DNA from: a virus
Length of the DNA: 27,660 nucleotides
Virus record (IMG/VR): IMGVR_UViG_3300009431_000640
Span: 1 to 27,660 of that record
Strand: one strand, 5' to 3'
Shown in pieces: positions 21,971 to 27,660 of this stretch (position 1 is its first letter; every line of letters begins with the position of its first letter). The notes under the pieces were generated by a model, which was given only the letters and a program-made list of their open reading frames with translations, had not been told where the DNA came from and ran no database searches. Both the position numbers and the translations under genes were made by a program.

Positions 21971-22696
21971 ATGGGTTTGTCACGACTTCGCACCGGCGGA
22001 CTGTTGCAACCGGCCCCCGGCGCGCACGCGATCTGGGGCGGGTGCGTCGCGTTCTGGAAGCTCGAAGAGGATTCGGGCAACGACCGGGTCGCCCAGTTCG
22101 GCGGATTCGAGCTGGCCGAAACGGGCGGGGTGATCGCTCGGGCCACCGGCAAGCTGGGTTACGGTGTCGATTTCGAGGCGGACGATTCGCGCCTCTTGCT
22201 GTGCGATGCGTCGTGTTTGCACCTGACAACGTTTACGATCGCCGGCTGGGCGAAGATGGAAACCAAGCCGGCGGCAAGCGGTCGATGGGCCGCCCGGAGC
22301 AACGGCGCCGGCAAGCTGGTGTTTCGGATCGGTCGCCGGCACGATACGGACCGGGCGGAGTTCGCCGTCTCGACCAACGGCACAAGCTGGGGCGCCACCT
22401 GCACCACAAGCCTCGCGGGCATTGCCGCGGGGACCTGGTTTTTCTGGGCCTCTCGTTACAACGACACGACCAAAAAGGCCGACTTGCGGGTCAACACGAC
22501 CGACGCGGTGCAACAGACGCTCGGCGGCGCGATCAATGGGTCGGCCGACGCGGGTGTCACGCTCGGCGCGTTGCAATCGGGCGGCCAGTATTTCGACGGC
22601 GTGGTGGACGCGGTCGGCGCGTGGGCGAAGGTCTTGACCGACGCCCAATTGACCACGCTCTACAACTCCGGCACGGGCCGGGAGCATCCGGATTGA
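21971..22696 (+). CDS. LamG/concanavalin-like tail protein (putative glycan binding)
   Basis: A 241-residue protein with the LamG_3 pattern: an early G-C-V-A-F-W-K-L-E-E-D-S-G segment (about residues 23-36), LTTFTIAGWAKM (about 85-96), AGTWFFWASRYNDTTKKADL (about 152-170) and a closing YFDGVVDAVGAWAKVLTDAQLTTLYNSG-type helix end (about 205-233). Such domains usually bind sugars or other surface ligands. Its place between tail genes suggests adsorption or tail-tip decoration. Confidence 0.75.
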   Translation: MGLSRLRTGGLLQPAPGAHAIWGGCVAFWKLEEDSGNDRVAQFGGFELAETGGVIARATGKLGYGVDFEADDSRLLLCDASCLHLTTFTIAGWAKMETKPAASGRWAARSNGAGKLVFRIGRRHDTDRAEFAVSTNGTSWGATCTTSLAGIAAGTWFFWASRYNDTTKKADLRVNTTDAVQQTLGGAINGSADAGVTLGALQSGGQYFDGVVDAVGAWAKVLTDAQLTTLYNSGTGREHPD

Positions 22697-22699
22697 ACA

Positions 22700-24901
22700 A
22701 TGGCCGATATCAAGATCTTTGGCGCCAGCCACGCGGTCACGGCGCAGGCCCACCGGATCTACACCCGTGCGGCCTGGTCCAACGAATGGACCGAGCAACC
22801 GTGGCTCGAATGCGATTGGCTCGTTTGGGCGACTGCCCCGAGCACTCCGCAGGCGCAAATGACGTGGGACTACGGCAAAATCCGTCGGCCCAACGCGGTT
22901 AAGTTCGCCGACGTGGTCCGGTGGGAAATGGGGCAAGACGCCAACCCGTTCGCCACGCAAACGCACTGGTTCGTCAAGATCTCGGTCGACCTGGCCGCCG
23001 GCGGGACGCTGGATTGGTACGGCCAGCTCGAGCTGACGGCGGACATGATCGCGGGCACGCGGTTCGAGCGGGACAACGACGGGGACCTGGTCGGCAGGGC
23101 CGCCGGGACCGAATCGTTTCTGTGTAACGGCCTGATCCAGATCCTCGATTTCCATCGGGTCCTGCAAACCTGGTGGGCCGAGGGGCGCGGGTCGCATGCC
23201 GGACCGACCGATCGGGCCGTCACGTTCAACGCCGACGGTCTGCCGAACCGCGCCGGCCAGCAAAACCGGTTCGTCGGCCTGATCGGCGACGAAGCGACTG
23301 CCTGGTCCACGCGGGACGTCGTCAAGTACCTGGTCGAATTCCACACCCAAGACGCCGCGTTCCCGAACAGCTCGCCCCCGTTCACCCTGGCCGCCAACGT
23401 GGACGACGTGGTGCCCGACTTCGACTCGCCCGTGCTGCCGGCCCACGGCCGTCGGACTCGGTCCCTGTTGGACCAGCTCCTGGCCCGCCAACGGTTGCTG
23501 GGGTGGTATCTGGCGGTCGATGGCAACGAAAACGTCGTGGTCACCCCGTACAGTCTGGCGGATGCGGTCGTTCCGGTCGCCGACGGTGTCCGGCTGGAGC
23601 GGAACCCGGACCGCCGGCAACTGGTCTTTGATCGGGATTCGAGCGCCGAGGTGGGCCTGAAGACGAGCGGCCTGGACGTCGTCGACCAGGTGGTGGTCAC
23701 CGGAGCCCGCCGGCGGAGCTGCTTCACCGTGAGCCACACCGATTCGACGTTGGCCAAGGGGTGGCCGGCGGCGCTCGAAACCGAATACGAAGCGGGAGCC
23801 AGTGGCGCCGGGGACTACCCGGCGGCCGCCGAGCGCGACCAGCGGCAAAAGCGCAACGCCGAAGCGCGGAACACCGATCGGCTCTCCGCGGTCTTTTCCC
23901 GGTTCGTGCTGAATTTCTCCGGTTACCCGATGGCCTGGGACCTGAAGGCGGGCGACGGGATCGGCGGTGCGACCAACCCGATCACCCCCAAAGACGGCGC
24001 GGTCGACCAAGTCTATGAAATCTATCGGCCGGAGATGTTTTTGCTGCCGACGCTGCCGTTGCTCGAAGGGTACGACTATTCGGACAGCCGGATCGATTCG
24101 GGCACGGTGTCGGATTTTGCCGAGCCGCCCTTTGACGAGCTATCGCCAATCGTCGCGATCCGGCTGCCTGAGGACGCGGCCCGGTGGGTGCAGATCGAGC
24201 GCGTCGGCATGTCGGCGCACGTCGAAACCGAAAACAAGGACACCAACAAGAAGTGGTCCGGCACGGTGCGCGTTCCGCCACAGTCCCAAGCCCTGGAAAT
24301 CCAGATCTCGGGCCAGCCGCAGCATGTGATTGCCGCCTCGGACTTTTCGGGCCAGACCGAAGATCCGGACCTGGGGGATTTCGATTGGCAATACATGGTC
24401 TGCACCGTGGCGATCGAGGACGATCGGCACGCCGAGGGCCGCTATCCGGCCGATGGGGACCTCTGGCCGGGCGCCGCGGTGCAAGGCATCCGCCGGATGT
24501 TCATCGACGCGGGCGCCGGGTTCAAGCGGGACTACGTCGTGCCCGGGACCGTCGTCGGCGTCGACGGAACGACCGGCGCGTTGAAACGATCCACGACGGG
24601 CGGGTTCGTGCGCGACGACACGCCCGCTTTGGAGCGGATGGCCCGCATGGCGTATGAGTGGTACGCCACCCGCCGCGCGGCGCTGCGGTTCTCCACCTCG
24701 ATCATCACCGATGCGATTTCGCTGGGGGACATGATCACGGCGATCGGCGATACGACAGTCACCGGCAACCATCAGCAATCCGTCAACAGCGTCGTAACCG
24801 AGCTCCGCCTGGACATGCCGCGCGGTGAGGGCGTCCAGCCGCCGCCGCACCGAATCCAGTACCAAACCCAATACGGCCAGCTCGACCCGTTGAGGGTCTG
24901 A
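22700..24901 (+). CDS. Large tail hub / tail-tip protein candidate
   Basis: A 733-residue protein, the longest tail-tip gene here. The sequence is mixed alpha/beta. The C-terminus (ARMAYEWYATRRAALRFSTSIITDAISLGDMITAIGD) has the pattern of baseplate hub/Tal-type proteins, where strand pairs follow a Y-x-x-x-R helix and an h-G-D-x-I turn. Residue loops rich in Asp/Arg are widespread. It likely forms the tail tip that meets the cell, but no receptor or peptidoglycan hydrolase motif is identified. The gene begins 3 bp after the LamG-like protein and ends inside the start of a 10-bp repeat tract. Confidence 0.65.
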   Translation: MADIKIFGASHAVTAQAHRIYTRAAWSNEWTEQPWLECDWLVWATAPSTPQAQMTWDYGKIRRPNAVKFADVVRWEMGQDANPFATQTHWFVKISVDLAAGGTLDWYGQLELTADMIAGTRFERDNDGDLVGRAAGTESFLCNGLIQILDFHRVLQTWWAEGRGSHAGPTDRAVTFNADGLPNRAGQQNRFVGLIGDEATAWSTRDVVKYLVEFHTQDAAFPNSSPPFTLAANVDDVVPDFDSPVLPAHGRRTRSLLDQLLARQRLLGWYLAVDGNENVVVTPYSLADAVVPVADGVRLERNPDRRQLVFDRDSSAEVGLKTSGLDVVDQVVVTGARRRSCFTVSHTDSTLAKGWPAALETEYEAGASGAGDYPAAAERDQRQKRNAEARNTDRLSAVFSRFVLNFSGYPMAWDLKAGDGIGGATNPITPKDGAVDQVYEIYRPEMFLLPTLPLLEGYDYSDSRIDSGTVSDFAEPPFDELSPIVAIRLPEDAARWVQIERVGMSAHVETENKDTNKKWSGTVRVPPQSQALEIQISGQPQHVIAASDFSGQTEDPDLGDFDWQYMVCTVAIEDDRHAEGRYPADGDLWPGAAVQGIRRMFIDAGAGFKRDYVVPGTVVGVDGTTGALKRSTTGGFVRDDTPALERMARMAYEWYATRRAALRFSTSIITDAISLGDMITAIGDTTVTGNHQQSVNSVVTELRLDMPRGEGVQPPPHRIQYQTQYGQLDPLRV

Positions 24902-24930
24902 CCTGATCTCACCTGATCTGACCTGAAACA
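24901..24930 (+). repeat. Three tandem 10-bp ACCTGATCTN units
   Basis: ACCTGATCTC (24901-24910), ACCTGATCTG (24911-24920) and ACCTGAAACA (24921-24930). The stop TGA of the hub gene (24899-24901) enters the first unit, and the next gene's ATG begins with the last base of the third. This is another family, parallel to the ACTGANN tracts. Confidence 0.8.
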
Positions 24931-25700
24931 TGCCCGCCAACCGCCACGACCGGATCGTTGACCTGGAGCAGCAAGTCCAGGATCTGCGCCGCGATCTGGA
25001 CGCCTACCGCCGCCGCGACCTTTTCCATCAGACGCCGCGTCAGATTCGGACGGCGATCACGTGCGCCATTTCGGCCAGCTATCCGACCGCCCCGGCCGAC
25101 ACCTACGGGATCAAATTCGTCGACGGGACATTCACCGAATCGGCCGGCGACCAGACGCCGACCGACACGAACCGATCGGCCACTTACCAGCGGATCGCGC
25201 ACGACCGCACCCCCGGGCGTTTCCTGGCCGAGGGGACGCTGGTCCAGGTGTACGAGGAAAATAGCCGGTGGTGGATTTTCCACGCCGATCAGCTCTTGGC
25301 CTGGCTCGAATTGGACGCGACGCTGACCCCGGGCAGTTCGGCGTCGGCGACGCTCTGCGTGTGGAACGGCTCAATCTACGGCACCACCGGCGGATCGACG
25401 ACGCTTTATGATCCGCACAATCGCAATTTCGGACTGGACGGCGAGAAGATCCTTTGCGGCCGGCTCAACGGTCGATGGGAAGCCCTCGGCGAAAACGGAC
25501 TGTTGCGCCGCGGGACGCCCGACTCGAATATCAGCTCCGGCAGCTCGGGCACCGTCTCGATCGCCGGGTCGAGTGTAAATATCACCGGCTACGTCGATTG
25601 GGCCGAGGGCGGAGAACAGGTGTCCGCATCGAAAGAAAGTTGGTGGAAGTACCAACCGGACGAAACCCAGTGGTACTGGCTCGGCGGGGAATGTGAGTAG
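24930..25700 (+). CDS. Tail-tip protein with N-terminal coiled coil
   Basis: A 256-residue protein. Residues about 6-28 (DRIVDLEQQVQDLRRDLDAYRRR) are a coiled coil that could make a trimer, followed by beta-rich parts and Ser/Gly-rich repeats (SNISSGSSGTVSIAGSS). This is a typical layout of fibre or tail-tip proteins. No Shine-Dalgarno precedes the start. Confidence 0.6.
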   Translation: MPANRHDRIVDLEQQVQDLRRDLDAYRRRDLFHQTPRQIRTAITCAISASYPTAPADTYGIKFVDGTFTESAGDQTPTDTNRSATYQRIAHDRTPGRFLAEGTLVQVYEENSRWWIFHADQLLAWLELDATLTPGSSASATLCVWNGSIYGTTGGSTTLYDPHNRNFGLDGEKILCGRLNGRWEALGENGLLRRGTPDSNISSGSSGTVSIAGSSVNITGYVDWAEGGEQVSASKESWWKYQPDETQWYWLGGECE

Positions 25701-25715
25701 CTAAAGGCAAAGTTC

Positions 25716-25740
25716 GCACGAAGACACAAAGACACGAAGA
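25716..25740 (+). repeat. ACGAAGACACAAAGACACGAAGA-type intergenic repeat
   Basis: Two GACAC units in a GCACGAAGACACAAAGACACGAAGA-like tract lie between the tail-tip gene and the Cys-rich gene. I recall similar tracts in intergenic DNA of Planctomycetota and some other phyla. Confidence 0.6.
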
Positions 25741-25747
25741 TTGAACT

Positions 25748-26188
25748 ATGGCCGGCCGCCGCCTCTCCCGATGCTGTTGCCTCTGCCCGGGCTGCACATC
25801 GCCCCGCCCGGCCGAATGGCAAGTCACGCTCGCGGGGATCGCAAACGATGCGTGCGACGATTGTACGAATCTCAACGGCATCTGGGACGTGCCGTGGCAG
25901 ATCAAGTATTTGGGGATTTGTCACTGGCAGGAACAAATCGACTCGATTTGCGACGGCGATGAGCCGTGCTTTCTCAATATCGTGATGCACCCTGGGCTGC
26001 TCGGGACGCCGTACATCCAAGTGCAACTTAGGGGCGGAGTCCTCGACGCCTACCCGCAGATCGTGTGGACAAAGGAACTCTCGACGCCCCTAGACTGCGA
26101 AAACGTATCTGGTTTGAGCCTTCCCTTGACGCTCGACGACCATCTTTGCGACGGCAGTTCGGCGACCTGCAACATAACGGCCCTGTGA
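25748..26188 (+). CDS. Cys-rich tail-region protein
   Basis: A 146-residue protein with about thirteen Cys, including CCCLCPGC near the start (residues 9-16) and a C-x2-C pair in NDACDDCTNLNGIW. The pattern of a T-L-x-G-h strand, a C-x-x-C and an N-G-h turn is one I associate with unnamed proteins of planctomycetes and their prophages. Metal binding or disulfides are both possible. It overlaps the next gene by one base (TGATG), so the pair is probably co-translated. Confidence 0.6.
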   Translation: MAGRRLSRCCCLCPGCTSPRPAEWQVTLAGIANDACDDCTNLNGIWDVPWQIKYLGICHWQEQIDSICDGDEPCFLNIVMHPGLLGTPYIQVQLRGGVLDAYPQIVWTKELSTPLDCENVSGLSLPLTLDDHLCDGSSATCNITAL

Positions 26189-26592
26189 TGCGAATCTCGT
26201 GCGCGATGGCACCGATCGATCAACCGAATGCCACCGGCCTGCTCCGGTATCGGTGCCAGGTTTGCGGGCGCGAAACGGCCCCGACCCCGAGCCCGGCCGA
26301 ACAAATCCATTTTCGGTGCCGAGGCCGTGCGTGCGCTCACCTCGGCCCGCCGACCGGCCGCCGAGTGCCGATCCAAGGCGGCTGCAACAAGCGGCGATCG
26401 TTGGACCTGGTCTATCACTGTGGCAAGTTCGGCGAATGCGTCCTTCATCGGCCCGCGCTGCACGAACGGCTCGGATGCTGCAAGATCTGCCCGGATCGCA
26501 AAACACCCCAAAAACACGGGGAAAACGACGTTTCTATAACGCACCTTTCGGCACATTTGGCGCCCGTAGGTAGTATGCCACGGGGTGAATAA
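26188..26592 (+). CDS. Second Cys-rich protein, zinc-ribbon-like
   Basis: A 134-residue protein, ATG at 26188 overlapping the previous stop by one base. RYRCQVCGRE (about residues 20-29) and a second group (RCRGRAC, then GGC, YHCGKFGEC and CCKICPDR near 99-106) look like two metal-binding centres. The sequence after that (KTPQKHGENDV) is polar. Probably functions with the preceding Cys-rich protein; role unknown. Confidence 0.55.
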   Translation: MRISCAMAPIDQPNATGLLRYRCQVCGRETAPTPSPAEQIHFRCRGRACAHLGPPTGRRVPIQGGCNKRRSLDLVYHCGKFGECVLHRPALHERLGCCKICPDRKTPQKHGENDVSITHLSAHLAPVGSMPRGE

Positions 26593-26622
26593 TTTGGGAT
26601 TTGGTGTTTGGGATTGGGGATT
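26591..26622 (+). repeat. GGGATTT-type simple repeat, copy 2
   Basis: TTTGGGATTTGG, then TTTGGGATTGGGGATTG: repeated GGGATT units in the gap before the second beta-helix gene, related to 14149-14174. Confidence 0.65.
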
Positions 26623-26643
26623 GTCAGAACAAGGAGCATGATC

Positions 26644-27642
26644 ATGCGAAGGTACGTTTGGGAGTGGTTGGTTTTGTTGGTGGTATCGGTCGCCGGCTTG
26701 GGCACCGGCGTGGCGGTGGACATGACCGCCGCGAACCAACAGGAGGGAACCGAGAGAACGGAGGTGGAATCGAAATCAATCACCTCTCCTGTTCAAGAAA
26801 ACCGTTTCGGTCTGGTCCCCAACGATCCCGAGCACGACAACGGCCCGATTCTGGCCAAGGCTCTGATGGCCGGCCGGCGCGTCGAGCTGGCGCCGGGAAC
26901 CTACTGGACGTCCGAGGTCAAGCTATCCGGCCGAAAGCCATGGCACCTGGTCGGCCGCGGGATCGGCTGCAATCTGCGCCGGCCCGCCGACGCCGTCGTG
27001 TTGCGCGCCATGCCCGGGACCAAGACGATCCTCTCGGTCCGCGACGTCGCGTCGGGTTGCCGCATCGAGCGGCTCGCGCTGGAGGACAATGCGTCGCTGC
27101 CGGCCGAGAAGCGGGCCGATGGGATCGTGATCCGCGGTTGTGAATCGTGGCGGATCGCCGATTGCACCTTTTCCGGCCTGGGCACCGGCTTGGCGGTCAT
27201 CAACACGCCCGGGCCGGACGGTGCGCCGGGCAAGCGGATCTGGAGTCTGGCGCTGCGGGGCTGTTTTGCCAAGCAGTGCGAGGTCGGCTTTTCCCTGAAC
27301 GGACGCGGCAAGGGGACGATGGGCTGCGTCGCGATGACCGATTGCCTCACCGAGCTGACGCCGGTGAGTCTGACCGTCGAATCGTGGCGCCGCGGCCTGT
27401 CGATCCGCAACTACGCGGCCCACCGCGGGCTGATCGTCCTGAAACGCTCCCGCGTCCTGGTCGACGGAATGTATGCCGAGCTGGTCGCCGACGATCCACG
27501 AGCGTATCCGATCCGGCTCAAGCGGACGGAGTACAGTTTCCGCGGCGTCTTGGGCAAGGTGCGAATCGAGGACTCGGTTGCGTGCGACGGCAACCAGCTG
27601 GGTGTCTACCGCCCGCCCCGGAGCCTGATCCCGTCGGAGTGA
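26644..27642 (+). CDS. Membrane-anchored or secreted right-handed beta-helix protein
   Basis: A 332-residue protein. ATG 26644 is chosen because AAGGAG (26631-26636) is 7 nt upstream; ATG 26638 is too close. The N-terminus (residues about 5-24, VWEWLVLLVVSVAGLGTGVAV) is a signal peptide or TM segment, unusual for a virion protein. A polar linker (about 30-52) is encoded by the AACAGGAG inverted repeat. From residue about 60 the protein has pectate-lyase-like rungs (GRRVELAPGTYWTSEV, RIERLALEDN, WRIADCTFSGL, WSLALRGCFAKQCEVGF, GCVAMTDCLTEL). It may alter the host envelope or be exported. No catalytic site is identified. Confidence 0.7.
   Translation: MRRYVWEWLVLLVVSVAGLGTGVAVDMTAANQQEGTERTEVESKSITSPVQENRFGLVPNDPEHDNGPILAKALMAGRRVELAPGTYWTSEVKLSGRKPWHLVGRGIGCNLRRPADAVVLRAMPGTKTILSVRDVASGCRIERLALEDNASLPAEKRADGIVIRGCESWRIADCTFSGLGTGLAVINTPGPDGAPGKRIWSLALRGCFAKQCEVGFSLNGRGKGTMGCVAMTDCLTELTPVSLTVESWRRGLSIRNYAAHRGLIVLKRSRVLVDGMYAELVADDPRAYPIRLKRTEYSFRGVLGKVRIEDSVACDGNQLGVYRPPRSLIPSE
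26738..26793 (+). repeat. AACAGGAG family copy 2, inverted repeat inside a coding region
   Basis: AACAGGAG (26738-26745) pairs with CTCCTGTT (26786-26793), and GAGGTG (26761-26766) with CACCTC (26781-26786, sharing one base with the outer arm). The left arm matches 18209-18236 at 23 of 28 positions. It encodes the linker just after the signal/TM segment of the second beta-helix protein. Confidence 0.7.
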
Positions 27643-27660
27643 TGCGCCTTTGCGTGATCC
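27642..27660 (+). CDS. Start of a further gene (truncated by the window)
   Basis: An ATG at 27642-27644 overlaps the preceding TGA (TGATG), as at 26188, and the frame stays open to the end (MRLCVI). Only six codons are visible, so nothing can be said of its product. Confidence 0.35.

Noticed and set aside
19016-24010. Long leftward open frames opposite the tape measure and hub genes
   Set aside because: Antisense shadows of well supported rightward genes, with no motif or ribosome site.
1-27660. tRNA genes, rRNA, integrase or attachment site
   Set aside because: No cloverleaf-like or rRNA-like segment was noticed and no integrase motif occurs in any reading frame examined.

Overview
The window reads as one long stretch of a tailed-phage (siphovirus-like) genome or prophage, GC-rich and almost entirely transcribed rightward. 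The packaging and head genes follow a lambda-like order: a Nu1-like small terminase, a GpA-family large terminase, a gpW-sized connector, a gpB-type portal, an S49 (gpC-type) protease joined to the capsid protein, neck and tail-terminator candidates, tail tube, frameshifted pre-tape-measure protein, tape measure, then tail-tip proteins. The host is probably a member of the Planctomycetota. That is an inference from high GC, many starts without a Shine-Dalgarno, short simple repeats in the intergenic gaps of a kind I associate with planctomycete genomes, and Cys-rich virion-region proteins. It is not proven by any marker gene in the window.

Positions 1-364 are a CRISPR array: five 36-bp repeats plus one degenerate terminal repeat, cut by the left edge. 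It is followed directly by a 439-residue Cas12/TnpB-like protein (436-1755). The RuvC-like fold can be followed in this protein, but the RuvC-I Asp and RuvC-II Glu are replaced, and the zinc-ribbon/RuvC-III part is missing. This is the standout of the window: a phage-borne, apparently nuclease-dead miniature CRISPR effector with its own array, which should bind rather than cut. No Cas1/Cas2 is visible. Inside the array, the last repeat carries a compensatory C-G to T-A change that preserves a hairpin.

Positions 1799-4948 are an accessory and possible lysis block: a DUF1599/Nmad1-type protein, a membrane-anchored trypsin-like protease with a coiled coil and ten collagen-like triplets, three very small proteins, and two single-TM proteins that are holin/spanin-like in layout only. 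No endolysin was recognised.

Positions 5009-8529 carry packaging genes. A lone leftward AlpA-like HTH gene (8526-8762) interrupts the late region, with three tandem 10-bp GCGGACAA-type repeats in its divergent upstream gap. Positions 8915-14596 are head genes. The S49 protease and capsid precursor are one open frame, with a perfect internal Shine-Dalgarno (GGAGGTGA) that should produce the capsid protein separately. The only other perfect copy I saw precedes the tail tube gene.

Positions 14616-27642 carry a beta-helix protein, neck/tail completion candidates, the tail tube, a strong A-run -1 frameshift site before the tape measure gene, the tape measure, a LamG-like protein, a large tail-hub candidate, two Cys-rich proteins and a second, membrane-anchored beta-helix protein. 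Several junctions carry short repeats that begin at or within a few bases of a stop codon. The most striking is a 7-bp-period ACTGANN tract seen four times.
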